A stretch of 64,000 bases of DNA from QHWK01 sp035259385 (GCA_035259385.1 DATFWL010000443.1:8617-72616); one strand, 5' to 3'; shown: positions 24,748-35,449, counted from the stretch's first letter. The notes: generated by a model not told the origin, from the sequence alone. Numbers and translations: made by a program.

Positions 24748-25386
24748 TCAGACGATGTGATTGTTGATGGCGTATTGAATCAGTTCGGCCGTGGTCTTGA
24801 TTTGCAGCTGCGCCATCAACTGATACTTGTGGAACGCGACGGTGCGTGGTGCAATATGCAGGATCGCCGCGGCCTCTTTCATCGAATGCCCCTCGGCGAC
24901 GAGCTGCAGGATTTCCCGCTGCCGCGGCGTCAGCGCCGCCGGGCGCTCGGCGGTGTGGAGCATCGACCCGACGAGGCCCTCCGTCACGAGCGGCGTCACG
25001 TACGAATGATGGGCGGCGACTTCACGAATGGCCGTCAGCAGCTCCGACGCCGCCGAGCGTTTGAGCACATACCCGGAAGCGCCCGCGCGGAAGGCTTCCG
25101 CGGCAAGGTCCGGATCCTCGTTCATGGTCACGAAGATGATCCGGATATCCGGCTGCGTGCGCTTGATTTGCCGGACCGCATCCAGCCCGTTCAGCAGCGG
25201 CATCGCCACGTCGACGACGATCACGTCGGGGCGCAGCGACGAGGCCGCGTGCACCAGATCGCGGCCGTTCGACACGGTCCCGACCACCTCACACGCGTCG
25301 GACAATAGCTTTCGGAATGCTTCGAGGAGAAGCGTGTGGTCATCGGCGAGGAGGACGCGCGGTTTGTCGGTGGCTCTCGGGGGCAT
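24748..25386 (-). CDS. NarL/FixJ-type response regulator
   Basis: 212 residues from ATG 25386. Receiver with phospho-acceptor D59 (VIVVDVAMP), the GYVLKRSAASELLTAIREV output face, then a LuxR HTH (LTPRQREILQLVAEGHSMKEAAAILHIAPRTVAFHKYQLM). It is nearly the same length and sequence as the regulators at 19369 and 30048. It is divergent from a lipoprotein gene, with the CTGTCA/TAACAG palindrome between them (42 bases from this start), which may be a binding site of one of these regulators. Confidence 0.93.
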   Translation of the reverse strand: MPPRATDKPRVLLADDHTLLLEAFRKLLSDACEVVGTVSNGRDLVHAASSLRPDVIVVDVAMPLLNGLDAVRQIKRTQPDIRIIFVTMNEDPDLAAEAFRAGASGYVLKRSAASELLTAIREVAAHHSYVTPLVTEGLVGSMLHTAERPAALTPRQREILQLVAEGHSMKEAAAILHIAPRTVAFHKYQLMAQLQIKTTAELIQYAINNHIV

Positions 25387-25428
25387 CGATTGGCCTGACG
25401 TTATAGCAATCTCGGCGACGTGCTGAAA

Positions 25429-25444
25429 CTGTCAATTCTAACAG
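25429..25444. promoter_or_regulatory. CTGTCA-N4-TGACAG palindrome, copy 2 (one mismatch)
   Basis: CTGTCA-ATTC-TAACAG in the gap between a response regulator (start 25386, minus) and a lipoprotein (start 25501, plus). Confidence 0.5.
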
Positions 25445-25500
25445 TCGCAGGCGGCGGCGGACGACCAAACCGGATTCAGATGAGCAGAGGGGGATTCAAC

Positions 25501-25962
25501 ATGACAAGGTGGATTCTCGCCGGATGTGCCATTGCGTCGCTCGTGGCGTGTGATACGTCGGACACGGCAACCTTGACGTCGAGCTCCGTCCTCCGGCCCG
25601 ACGTCGGGGCGAATGTCCTGATCTCGCCTGCGACATTCGTCATCGGAACGCCAGTCGCCCGCGCCTGCCCCGGGGGAGTGTTCAGTCCGGCCTTCGCGCT
25701 CGTCATCACGCCGGTGAGCTCGCGGAACATGTCGTTCCGCAGCGCCACGTTCCGGTTGATCGACGGGACGACGCCGGGCCCGAGCGTCACGTTCCCGCAG
25801 CCGCAGCTGACCAACATGTTCGGGACCCTGGTGATCAGCCAGCCTCGCACGTTCAACTTCGCGCCCGCGTTCGCCTGTCCCACGACGCTGCCCCGCGCGA
25901 TGCAGGCGGAGGTCGTCATGGACGACGGGCAGCACCTGACGGCGAGCATGACGCTGCAATAG
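25501..25962 (+). CDS. Small lipoprotein of unknown function
   Basis: 153 residues from ATG 25501, preceded by AGAGGGGG. The N-terminus MTRWILAGCAIASLVAC ends in a lipobox (LVAC, followed by Asp). Asp after the Cys would favour inner-membrane retention by the E. coli rule, which may not hold here. The mature protein is beta-rich, with a possible disulphide between ARACPGG and FACPTT. No family recognised. A palindromic candidate operator lies 56 bases upstream. Confidence 0.75.
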   Translation: MTRWILAGCAIASLVACDTSDTATLTSSSVLRPDVGANVLISPATFVIGTPVARACPGGVFSPAFALVITPVSSRNMSFRSATFRLIDGTTPGPSVTFPQPQLTNMFGTLVISQPRTFNFAPAFACPTTLPRAMQAEVVMDDGQHLTASMTLQ

Positions 25963-26048
25963 CGAGAGTCTGCGGTCCCGTTCGATTCCGGCGTTTGCGG
26001 CCACGTCAAGGTCGCATATGATTGCCGTCGCCCGGAGTCGGAGGGGAC

Positions 26049-26903
26049 ATGTCGAGCGAGCTCTCGATGCCAGTTCGCAGACTGGAATCTGGAATCAGAG
26101 CGACACGCGTGATCCGGATGGCACGGCGGCGATCGGCGGTCTCGATCGCGGCCGCGCTGGTCGCCCTGTGTGCGCCGCTGGTCTCGGCGGCGGCCGGCTC
26201 CAAGGTCTGGCCAGGACGGTACGAGGAGTACGAAGCGTTCCTGAAGTCGGCGGAATTCGATCGCTTCGACGACATCGACGTCGGTGTCACGCGGCCGAGG
26301 CACGGATTCTTCAAGCCTGGCGGCCTCGCCGCCGGCGCAACCGTCAAGCGGCTGCCTCCGGGACGAAACCGCGGCTTTTACGAAAGCTACAAATCGGAAA
26401 TCGCCGCCTACCGGGTCGATCGGCTGCTGCGGCTCGACATGGTGCCGCCCACCGTCGAGCGGCGGGTCGACGGCGATCTCGTCTCGGTCCAGCTCTGGGT
26501 CGAGAACGTGCGAACGATCAAGGAAGTCCAGCGCGTGAAGGACCACGCGCCTGACGTGGCGGCCTGGAACCGCGAGGTGTACCGGCAGCGTGTGTTCGAC
26601 GATCTCGTCGCGAACATCGACTCCAACGCCGGCAACCTGCTGATCGATCCGGCCTGGAACATCATCAAGGTCGATCACTCGCGCTGCTTCGCGGAGTCGA
26701 AGATGCCGTTCGAACTGACGCGGATCGATCGGCCGCTGTTCACGCGGCTGCAGGAACTCGACGACGCCGCGCTTCAGCGCGAGATCGGCGAGTGGGTGGA
26801 ACGGGGCGAAATCGCAGCGCTGCTGGACCGCCGCGACCGGATCGTCAAGAAGTTCAAGGAGTTGATCGCCCGCCAGGGCGAGGCGCGTGTGCTCCTGCCG
26901 TAG
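26049..26903 (+). CDS. Exported PI3/4-kinase- or HipA-like predicted kinase
   Basis: 284 residues from ATG 26049; ATG 26118 is an alternative that leaves a normal signal peptide (MARRRSAVSIAAALVALCAPLVSA). The mature part has the marks of an atypical kinase: a nucleotide-binding lysine region (ESYKSEIAAYRVDRLLRLDMVPPTVERRV), a catalytic loop ANIDSNAGNLLID and a metal-binding IKVDHSRCF. These match the D-x-(N/H)-x-x-N and D-(F/H) signatures of phosphatidylinositol- and HipA-like kinases. An export signal on such a fold is unusual and suggests a periplasmic or extracellular target. Substrate unknown; activity inferred. Confidence 0.7.
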   Translation: MSSELSMPVRRLESGIRATRVIRMARRRSAVSIAAALVALCAPLVSAAAGSKVWPGRYEEYEAFLKSAEFDRFDDIDVGVTRPRHGFFKPGGLAAGATVKRLPPGRNRGFYESYKSEIAAYRVDRLLRLDMVPPTVERRVDGDLVSVQLWVENVRTIKEVQRVKDHAPDVAAWNREVYRQRVFDDLVANIDSNAGNLLIDPAWNIIKVDHSRCFAESKMPFELTRIDRPLFTRLQELDDAALQREIGEWVERGEIAALLDRRDRIVKKFKELIARQGEARVLLP

Positions 26904-27039
26904 ACCGTCGCCGAATCAGTCGCCGTTGCCGTCCCGTCGGTGATGGGCGCCTGCCGATAGGCCGGCCATTCGGCCTTCCCCCGGCCTTTAACCGGCAGAT
27001 TTTCTTCGACCCTTCCGCTGCGCTTCGCCTTACACTTGC

Positions 27040-27055
27040 TGGCACAGTATCTGCC
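27040..27055 (+). promoter_or_regulatory. Sigma-54-like -24/-12 element (weak)
   Basis: TGGCAC-AGTA-TCTGCC has GG and GC at the sigma-54 spacing. Transcription would begin almost at the ATG 27068, so a functional role is doubtful, although a sigma-54 activator gene lies directly downstream. Confidence 0.25.
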
Positions 27056-27067
27056 TCTAGCGGACTT

Positions 27068-27868
27068 ATGAACCTCGGCCGGGTCTCCGTCCTGGTCGGC
27101 ACGTGCATTGTCCTTACCGCCCTGGATTCCCTGGCCCAGGATCTCGTCCCCCCGCCGCTCCCGTCGCGCGAGGTCGGTCCGGGCGTCGTGTACGGCATGC
27201 CCGACGACACCGACTGGACCGGTCGCATCGCGGAAGTGCAGCGCTGGGTCACCGAGTTCAGGTCGTGGCAGAAGTGGGACGCGCAGTGGCACAACAAGCA
27301 GGAACCCGGCTGGCTGGGCGTGCGCGAGCGGCGCAAGCGGCCGGATCCGCCCGCGTGGCTCGACGCGGAATGTGTCGACGCATCGCTGGATCAGGGGCTG
27401 CTTGCATCCGCCTGCCGCGCGCTCATCGACTGGAAAGACGACGACGTCGTCGCGCTGCTGCGACGTGAAGCGGTCACCGCGCGCGCGCAGCAGGAAGCGC
27501 CGACGAAGACCCTGTGGTGGGAGCACATTCACGTCGACGCGCTGTGGCCGATGGCGCAGTGGGGAAGCAGCGTGCTCGGCGTGGTCGGGATGCACGCGTC
27601 GGTGGACATCGCCGGCCGGTTTCAGGTCTTCGTCGCCCCGGGCGCGATGGTCCTGAATCTTCCGAACGGTCAGAGGCGCGAGTGGAAGCCGGCGACCGAC
27701 TGGGGTATCGGCTACCGGCTCTTCGACTTCACGTTTCCGGGGACCGAGCGCCGTGCGAGCCTGAACCTGAATCTCGCCAAGGCCTGGGTGCTGGCCGATC
27801 CAATCGGCGCCTTCCCCGGCACGGTCGATCTCCTGGGCTTCTCGCTCACGTTCAAGCGGTCGAAGTAG
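27068..27868 (+). CDS. Secreted protein of unknown function
   Basis: 266 residues from ATG 27068. A signal peptide (VSVLVGTCIVLTALDSLAQ) leads to a mature protein with a Trp/Lys-rich region (TEFRSWQKWDAQWHNKQEPGWLGVRERRKR), an Asp-rich patch (DWKDDDVVALLRREA) and a C-terminal beta-strand series (FQVFVAPGAMVLNLPNG, WGIGYRLFDFTFPGT, LLGFSLTFKRSK) that may form part of an outer-membrane barrel. No family recognised. It is convergent with the sigma-54 activator, stops 13 bases apart. Confidence 0.7.
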   Translation: MNLGRVSVLVGTCIVLTALDSLAQDLVPPPLPSREVGPGVVYGMPDDTDWTGRIAEVQRWVTEFRSWQKWDAQWHNKQEPGWLGVRERRKRPDPPAWLDAECVDASLDQGLLASACRALIDWKDDDVVALLRREAVTARAQQEAPTKTLWWEHIHVDALWPMAQWGSSVLGVVGMHASVDIAGRFQVFVAPGAMVLNLPNGQRREWKPATDWGIGYRLFDFTFPGTERRASLNLNLAKAWVLADPIGAFPGTVDLLGFSLTFKRSK

Positions 27869-27881
27869 CGGGAAGTACGTG

Positions 27882-29945
<2,064 letters not shown>

Positions 29946-30002
29946 GGTGACCGTCCGTCCAGATTTGCGGACGCGACGATACGCGCGAAGGCCGGCGGAT
30001 CA

Positions 30003-30018
30003 CTATGCACATACGGCA
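30003..30018 (-). promoter_or_regulatory. GCATAG motif copy f
   Basis: TGCCG-TATGT-GCATAG on the minus strand, 57 bases before the sigma-54 activator ATG. Confidence 0.55.
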
Positions 30019-30047
30019 TGACCGCAAGGAGCAGAGTGGTCGAGTGG

Positions 30048-30683
30048 TCAGACGATGTGATGCTTGACCGCGAACTGTACGAGCTCGGCGGAGGTTTTGA
30101 GATGGAGCATCTCCATGATGCGGTATTTGTGAAAGGCCACTGTGCGAGGCACGATGTTGAGGATCGCGCCGATTTCCTTCATGGAGTGTCCGCTTGCCAG
30201 GAGCTTGACGACTTCCCGCTGCCGGTCGGTGAGCTGCACGGCTCGATCACGCGCCGTCCCGGCGGCACGTGTCATCGCGCCGGTCAGGCCGTCTGCGATG
30301 AGCGGGGTGACGTACGACTGATGTCGCGCCACGTCGCGAATCGCCGCGAGCAGTTCCGAGGCCGCCGAGCGCTTCAGCACGTACGCCGACGCGCCGGCTC
30401 GAAAGGCCTCCGCCGCAACGTCGGGGTCCTCGTTCATCGTCAGGAAGACTATCCGCGTGTCGGGGGTGGTCTGCTTCAGCCGTCGCGCCGCCTCGAGACC
30501 GTTGAGCAGCGGCATCGCCATATCGAGAATGACCACGTCCGGCTTCAAGCGGGCCGCTTCGGCGAGCAACCGCTGACCGTCGGCGGCGCGGCCGACGACG
30601 TCACAGTGGTCCTCGAGCAGTTTTTCCACCGCGTCGAGAAACAGCGTGTGGTCGTCAGCGAGCAGGATCTGCGGCCGACTCAT
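30048..30683 (-). CDS. NarL/FixJ-type response regulator
   Basis: 211 residues. Receiver with D10-D11, phospho-acceptor D54 (DVVILDMAMP) and AYVLKRSAASELLAAIRDV; LuxR HTH (LTDRQREVVKLLASGHSMKEIGAILNIVPRTVAFHKYRIM). It is the third member of a close paralogue set with those at 19369 and 24748. It lies upstream of the sigma-54 activator on the same strand, separated by motif copy f, and is divergent from the degenerate kinase gene at 30901, which may have been its partner. Confidence 0.93.
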   Translation of the reverse strand: MSRPQILLADDHTLFLDAVEKLLEDHCDVVGRAADGQRLLAEAARLKPDVVILDMAMPLLNGLEAARRLKQTTPDTRIVFLTMNEDPDVAAEAFRAGASAYVLKRSAASELLAAIRDVARHQSYVTPLIADGLTGAMTRAAGTARDRAVQLTDRQREVVKLLASGHSMKEIGAILNIVPRTVAFHKYRIMEMLHLKTSAELVQFAVKHHIV

Positions 30684-30900
30684 GGTCGCCGTCCGATCGT
30701 ACGCGAAAACCGGACGTCAGCCCAGCCGATATGACGGCGCCATCGACCGGTCTGGGCGAGCCGGACGCGCCGATCTGCGCCGGCACGTGCCGGCCGGCCG
30801 TCAGAGATTGAGGCAGGGCCAGGGCGTGCGAATCGGCGCAACTGCTTTGATCATAGTGAATTGAACGGAGGCGGGACCTGAAGACGCGAGGGCACAGCCC

Positions 30901-32007
30901 GTGCTCGTCGCTCTTCATCGGATGACCGACCCGACATTCTTACCTCCGCTCGACGTTTATCGATCGCTCGTCGCCGACGCCGCCGAAGGAATCACCGTCG
31001 TCGATCCGCGCGGGACAATCCTTTTCGAGAACCATGCGGCCGTCCGCCTGTTCGGATGGGAAACCGGCATCGGCCACCGGCTGTTCGACACGGTTCACGC
31101 CACTACCCTGACGCGGCTGCGACAGACGATCGCGGACGTCGTCGGCACACCCGGCTTGCGCAAACAGGTGACGGCGCGGCTCCGACACCGCGACGGGCGG
31201 TGGCTCACCGTGCGCGCGACGTGCCACGGCATCGAACCGTCGGACGCGCCGCTGGCCGCGGTGCACTGGATCGACATCAGCGACTACGAGTTGCTCGAAT
31301 CGCGGCTCCGCCACGTGCAGAAACTGCTGACGCTCGGCCGGATGATCTCCGCGGTCGCGAACGATCTCGACGCCGCGCTGGGAACCATTCGCCTGCACCT
31401 CACCGCCCTGATCGAATCACGGCTGGACGAGCTGCGCCGTTTCCGCCTGGAGTCCATCCTCCGCGCGACGAGCGCGGCCTCGGTCGTCGCGAGCACGCTG
31501 CGCGGCTACGCGCGCACGGCGCCGATCGCGGCCGATCTGGTCGACGCCAACGATCTCCTGCGCGCCATCCGCCTTCAGCTGGAAAACGACACGTGGCTGG
31601 TGATCGATGCGACGGCCAACCGGCACAGCGTGCTCGTCGATCGCCGGTGCCTGCAGGATGGGCTCATCGATCTCGCACGCGCGTTCCATCATGCGATGCC
31701 GCCGGACTCGGTCGTCACGATGACGACCCGTACGCCCGCGTCGGGCCTGCCGGGCACGCGTCAGACCACGCATGTCGTGATCGAAGTCGGCCGCTCGAGC
31801 GCTGGGCTCGAAGAGGAGGTCGGGTGGTTCGAGTCGTGGAGCGTCAAGCCGGTGTCGGGCTCGATCATGCTGTCGATCGCGATGCTCGAAGATGCGGTCG
31901 GCTACTTCGGCGGCTCGGTGGAGGTCACCTCGGTCGGGCAGGCGCCGTCGGCTGTTCGCATCTGGCTGCCGCTCGAGTCGTCATCCGACGATCCCGCGCC
32001 GGCCTGA
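30901..32007 (+). CDS. PAS-domain protein with a degenerate histidine-kinase core (predicted pseudokinase)
   Basis: 368 residues from GTG 30901 (ATG 30922 is an alternative). A PAS domain (SLVADAAEGITVVDPRGTILFENHAAVRLFGW) leads to a kinase-like core. In place of the usual AHDFNN the dimerisation helix reads VANDLDAAL, so the phospho-acceptor His is Asn154. The N-box reads LIDLARAFHHAM instead of LLNLAVNARDAM. The G1 DTGxGM is replaced by VGRSSAG, and the GTGLGL box by VSGSIML. The fold is still traceable to its final VRIWLP. It should neither bind ATP normally nor autophosphorylate, and may instead act as a sensory scaffold or inhibitor. It is divergent from a response regulator. Confidence 0.75.
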   Translation: MLVALHRMTDPTFLPPLDVYRSLVADAAEGITVVDPRGTILFENHAAVRLFGWETGIGHRLFDTVHATTLTRLRQTIADVVGTPGLRKQVTARLRHRDGRWLTVRATCHGIEPSDAPLAAVHWIDISDYELLESRLRHVQKLLTLGRMISAVANDLDAALGTIRLHLTALIESRLDELRRFRLESILRATSAASVVASTLRGYARTAPIAADLVDANDLLRAIRLQLENDTWLVIDATANRHSVLVDRRCLQDGLIDLARAFHHAMPPDSVVTMTTRTPASGLPGTRQTTHVVIEVGRSSAGLEEEVGWFESWSVKPVSGSIMLSIAMLEDAVGYFGGSVEVTSVGQAPSAVRIWLPLESSSDDPAPA

Positions 32008-32028
32008 GCAGCCGCACGTTCGCGGCGC

Positions 32029-32044
32029 TGCCGGATCTGCATAG
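32029..32044 (+). promoter_or_regulatory. GCATAG motif copy h
   Basis: TGCCG-GATCT-GCATAG, 32 bases before the ATG of the DUF2780 gene. Confidence 0.6.
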
Positions 32045-32076
32045 TCTGGCACTGCCCGCGCTGAAATCATTCGGGC

Positions 32077-32544
32077 ATGACTCGAATGATCAGATCGTCC
32101 CTGCTCGTCGTGTCTCTGATCGCGCTGCTGGCGCCGGCAGGCCTGTTTGCCCAGACGACGGGCGGCAAGGCGCCGAGTGCCGACCTCATTCAGCCGCTGG
32201 CGAAGGAACTGAGTTCGACCCCCAAGCAGGCGGAAGGCGCGGCGGGCGCGCTCTTCGCACTTGCGAAGACGCGGCTCGCTCCTGATGACTTCACCAAAAT
32301 AGCGGGCGCGGTTCCGGGCATGGACCAGTTGCTCGCCGCTGCGCCGAAGGCGACGTCGCCGGCGGTGTCGATGGCCTCGGCGCTGGGCGGACAGGCCGCG
32401 GGGCTCGCGAGCGCCGTGAGCGCCTTCTCCGCGCTCGGGTTGAAGCCGGAGCTCGTCGCCAAGGCGATCCCAATCCTGACCCAGTACGTCGGCAAGATGG
32501 GAGGACCCGCGCTTGCCTCGCTGCTCGGCGGCGTCCTGAAGTAG
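32077..32544 (+). CDS. Secreted DUF2780 protein
   Basis: 155 residues: a signal peptide (SSLLVVSLIALLAPAGLFAQ) and a DUF2780 domain (AEGAAGALFALAKTRLAPDDFTKIAGAVPGMDQLLAAAP, ALGLKPELVAKAIPILTQYVGKMGG, LASLLGGVLK). Helical proteins of this family are exported and of unknown function; the name VcgC/VcgE has been used for them. Motif copy h lies 32 bases upstream. The next gene starts 7 bases after the stop, so the two are likely co-transcribed. Confidence 0.84.
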   Translation: MTRMIRSSLLVVSLIALLAPAGLFAQTTGGKAPSADLIQPLAKELSSTPKQAEGAAGALFALAKTRLAPDDFTKIAGAVPGMDQLLAAAPKATSPAVSMASALGGQAAGLASAVSAFSALGLKPELVAKAIPILTQYVGKMGGPALASLLGGVLK

Positions 32545-32551
32545 GCCGCGG

Positions 32552-33217
32552 TTGGAGAGCCGGCTGGCGTGGACCGTCGCGCTCGGCGCGGTGATCGGCT
32601 CGTCGTGCGCGCCGAATTACACCGTGCCTGTCGACCGGGAGATCTATTCGGCGGTCGACACCTCGCCGTTTCAGCGCGTCTTCGTTGCCGGCTTCTTTGC
32701 GGGGGGCAGTCACTCGATCGACACCAACGTGGAAACGGTGCGGCTGCTGCGGAGTCAGCTGCGGTCGCGCTCGCACCTGCACGTGATCGAGAGCGATCCG
32801 ATCGAGGTGTCCGATCCGGAGGCCGCATCGGACGTCGCGTACTGGCGCGAGATCGGCGAGGAATTACAGGAGCCGCTCATCGTGACGGGCAGCGCGGTGT
32901 TCAAGCCGGTGAGCCGATCGCGCTCGTCGTTGCAGGTCGCGGAGCTCAGCGCGCCGTCGCTGCGGCGGCGCGAGCTGCCGACCCGCATCTACATTCAACA
33001 ATCGGGCTACCAGCTGCGCCTGACCGTGGCGTTGATCGACGGCCGGAGCGGCGTGATGATGCGAAGCGACACGATGCAGGAAGAAGTGCTCTACGGATCA
33101 GAGCAGCAGGTGCCTGCGCTCTCGGGATACTTTGATCTCATGAACCGCATCCTGCCGAATTTCCTCGCCACGCTCGTCGATCACCGCGTCGAGGGAACCC
33201 GCGTCCTCCTCAAGTAA
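32552..33217 (+). CDS. Probable envelope protein of unknown function
   Basis: 221 residues from TTG 32552, the only sensible start in this frame. The N-terminus LAWTVALGAVIGSSCAPNY is a weak lipoprotein signal (GSSC). The body has alternating strands and helices with FQRVFVAGFFAGGSHSIDTNVETVRLLRSQLR, IVTGSAVFKP and QLRLTVALIDGRSGVMMRSDTM, reminiscent of CsgG/curli-type or penicillin-binding-protein-activator lipoprotein folds, but with no firm match. The MscS gene follows 42 bases downstream on the same strand. Confidence 0.68.
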   Translation: MESRLAWTVALGAVIGSSCAPNYTVPVDREIYSAVDTSPFQRVFVAGFFAGGSHSIDTNVETVRLLRSQLRSRSHLHVIESDPIEVSDPEAASDVAYWREIGEELQEPLIVTGSAVFKPVSRSRSSLQVAELSAPSLRRRELPTRIYIQQSGYQLRLTVALIDGRSGVMMRSDTMQEEVLYGSEQQVPALSGYFDLMNRILPNFLATLVDHRVEGTRVLLK

Positions 33218-33259
33218 CGCGACCGCTGGCGGCAGCAGCGCGTCCGCACCGGAGGCATC

Positions 33260-34102
33260 ATGAACATCCAGGAGTTCATTCAGTCGTCGCTGCTCGCGGT
33301 CGGACGACTCGGCCTGCAGATCGCCGGCGCCCTTGCGTTGTGGCTCATCGGACGCCGGGCGATTCAGTTCGCCCTGCGGCTGACGCGGCGCTGGCTGGAT
33401 CGCCACCTCGTCGACGCGACGCTGGTCCGGTACATGGAAACCGCGACGTCGGTGCTGCTGAACGTCGTCCTCGTCGTGACGATCCTGGGCTCGTTCGGCG
33501 TCCAGACGACCACCTTTGCGGCCGCCATCGCGGCCGGCGGCGTGGCCATCGGCGTCGCCTGGGGCGGCCTGCTCGCCAACTTTGCCGCCGGCGTGTTCCT
33601 GGTCGTGCTGCGGCCGTTCAAAGTGGGGGACGCCGTCACGGCGGGCGGCGTCACCGGCACCGTCGAGTCGATCGGCCTCTTCGGAACCGTAATCAACTCG
33701 CCCGACAACGTGCAGACGATCGTGTCCAACAACAAGATCTTCGCCGAGACCATCCAGAACTTCTCGGCGAATCCCTACCGCCGAGTCGATCTCAGCGTCA
33801 CGATCAACAACGCGGTCGATCACCGCGACGCCATCCGGCTGCTCAAGTTCCGGCTGTCGCAGATTCCGCATGTGCTGCCGTCGCCGGAGCCGGAAGTGGA
33901 CATCCTGCAGCTCACGCCGGCGGGACCGCTGCTGTGCGTCCGCCCGTGCTGCAGCAACGCCCACTACGGACAGGTGTATTTCGACACGATCCGGATGATT
34001 CGCGAAGCGTTCAACGAGGCAGGATTCCCGGTCGCCGTGCAGGGTCTGCAGATTCAGACGAGCAGCATCGATCATCTGCTCGGCTCGCAAGTCACCCACT
34101 GA
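33260..34102 (+). CDS. mscS: Small-conductance mechanosensitive channel
   Basis: 280 residues, close to the family's usual length. N-terminal membrane helices (LGLQIAGALALWLIGRRAIQ, SVLLNVVLVVTILGSFGVQTT) are followed by the pore helix AAAIAAGGVAIGVAWGGLLANFAAGVFLVVLRPFKVGD with its regular Gly/Ala packing. Next comes the beta domain with GTVESIGLFGTVINSPDNVQTIVSNNKIF and the alpha/beta vestibule. It opens on membrane tension to release solutes during osmotic downshock. ATG 33260 is preceded by GGAGG. Convergent with the gene at 34182. Confidence 0.93.
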   Translation: MNIQEFIQSSLLAVGRLGLQIAGALALWLIGRRAIQFALRLTRRWLDRHLVDATLVRYMETATSVLLNVVLVVTILGSFGVQTTTFAAAIAAGGVAIGVAWGGLLANFAAGVFLVVLRPFKVGDAVTAGGVTGTVESIGLFGTVINSPDNVQTIVSNNKIFAETIQNFSANPYRRVDLSVTINNAVDHRDAIRLLKFRLSQIPHVLPSPEPEVDILQLTPAGPLLCVRPCCSNAHYGQVYFDTIRMIREAFNEAGFPVAVQGLQIQTSSIDHLLGSQVTH

Positions 34103-34181
34103 AGGCCGCCGGGGCTGACGTCATGAATGGCGTCGGCCCCGACCCGCCGCGGTCGCTTTCGCCTGCCGTCCGCCGCCGAAC

Positions 34182-34802
34182 CTACCCCTTCTCGGACTTG
34201 ACGGTGGTCAGACGTACCGGTTCGCTGGAGTAGTTCTCGAGCTCGACGGTCTTCTTTTTCTTGTCGAAGGTGATCTTGGTCGCGTAGGCCATCTTGCCGT
34301 CGCCATTGCCGTCCTTGTCGAGATGAACCTCGATGAGCGTGAACGGGTAGTCGACGGTCCTGGGCTGGTTGCGCAGCTCGGCGAACGACATGTAGCGATC
34401 GAACGCCATCACGATCCGGTGTCCGCCTTCAGGCAGGGCGGTATGCCAGGCGTACTTGACGTCCCATCCCAGCCGCAGGTTGTGTGGATCGGGACCCATG
34501 TAATTCGGAAAGCGCAGGCGGCCTTTCGCCGGCATCTTGACGAGCGTCTTGAGCAGTTCGTCCTGCCCTTTTTCGATCATCGTGCTGATGATGCGCTCGC
34601 GTTCCGCCGTCGTCGACCAGTTCGTCAGGCGGATCTCCACGATTCCCGACGAGCCTGGCCCGATGTTGCTCATGTTCACGGCGAACGCCGTGAGGCGGAG
34701 CGGCAGCGCCGGCGCCTGCTGCGCCTTCAGATCGATGCCGCTCGATCCGGAGAGGACCGCAATCGCCAGGCCGGCCACGATCGTTCGTACCTCGTGCTGC
34801 AT
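34182..34802 (-). CDS. Secreted protein of unknown function, paralogue of the 21451-22029 product
   Basis: 206 residues with a signal peptide (IVAGLAIAVLSGSSGIDLKAQ). The core VEIRLTNWSTTAERERIISTMIEKGQDELLKTLVKMPAKGRLRF matches the core of the 21451 product. A long beta section follows, with an acidic stretch HLDKDGNGDGKMAY that could bind calcium, and a basic tail (FDKKKKTVEL). It lies downstream of, and on the same strand as, another secreted protein gene (34844), probably as an operon. Confidence 0.72.
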   Translation of the reverse strand: MQHEVRTIVAGLAIAVLSGSSGIDLKAQQAPALPLRLTAFAVNMSNIGPGSSGIVEIRLTNWSTTAERERIISTMIEKGQDELLKTLVKMPAKGRLRFPNYMGPDPHNLRLGWDVKYAWHTALPEGGHRIVMAFDRYMSFAELRNQPRTVDYPFTLIEVHLDKDGNGDGKMAYATKITFDKKKKTVELENYSSEPVRLTTVKSEKG

Positions 34803-34843
34803 CGTCGTCTCCAGGTTCTGCCCGCGTCTTTCGGAACGCGTTC

Positions 34844-35398
34844 TTACTTCTTGGCTGGCACGACGCTCATGAGCACCGCTTCGGTGTAGGTGATCTCCAG
34901 CTTGTCGCCTGGTTTGACGCCTTCGAGGTTTTTCTTCTCCTCGACCTTGCGCGTCACCGTGCGTCCGTCATCGGTCACGACGGTGATAGACGGTATTGCC
35001 GGATCCACCGACTTCACCGTGACGGTTTTCTTGATCTGCGCGCTCATCGTGCCGCTCGGCGTCGGGCCGCGACCGCGGGTGATGGCCGCTTCGCCGGTCG
35101 TTCCCGCGGACGCGGTACCGGGCTTCTGGATCTGGACGACCACCGACGCCACGTAAGTCATGTCGATGGAGTCGCCGACCTTGAATTCGTTGAAGCGCTG
35201 GATCTCCGGTCCGGCCCTGAAGCTGTCCTCGTCGCCGTCCTTGAAGCGCAGCGTGACGGTGCGAGTGGTCTGGTCGATCGCTTGAATCGTGGCCGTCTCG
35301 TGCAACGTCTGCGATCTCGAAACCGGTTGCTGCGCGAGCGCTGCACCGGACACGGCCCCGAAGAGTACGAGCAGAGCTGCGGTTCGAACATTCGTCAT
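34844..35398 (-). CDS. Secreted two-repeat beta protein of unknown function
   Basis: 184 residues from ATG 35398, with GGGAGG eight bases upstream. A signal peptide (AALLVLFGAVSGAALAQ) precedes two similar ~75-residue OB-like units: ATIQAIDQTTRTVTLRFKDGDED...FKVGDSIDMTYVASVVVQI and VTVKSVDPAIPSITVVTDDGRTVT...VKPGDKLEITYTEAVLMSV, separated by a Gly/Thr/Ser linker. This looks like an internal duplication of a small exported beta domain. Motif copy i lies 51 bases upstream. Confidence 0.78.
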   Translation of the reverse strand: MTNVRTAALLVLFGAVSGAALAQQPVSRSQTLHETATIQAIDQTTRTVTLRFKDGDEDSFRAGPEIQRFNEFKVGDSIDMTYVASVVVQIQKPGTASAGTTGEAAITRGRGPTPSGTMSAQIKKTVTVKSVDPAIPSITVVTDDGRTVTRKVEEKKNLEGVKPGDKLEITYTEAVLMSVVPAKK

Positions 35399-35449
35399 AC
35401 GACCTCCCGGCAAAACAGAAGCAGGGTAGGGGGCGCCTCGACGGATGGG

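Noticed and set aside
25398..25416. Further motif copy near 25400 (minus strand, CGCCGAGATTGCTATAA)
   Set aside because: One inserted base breaks the GCATAG box; position upstream of a response regulator is suggestive but not enough.
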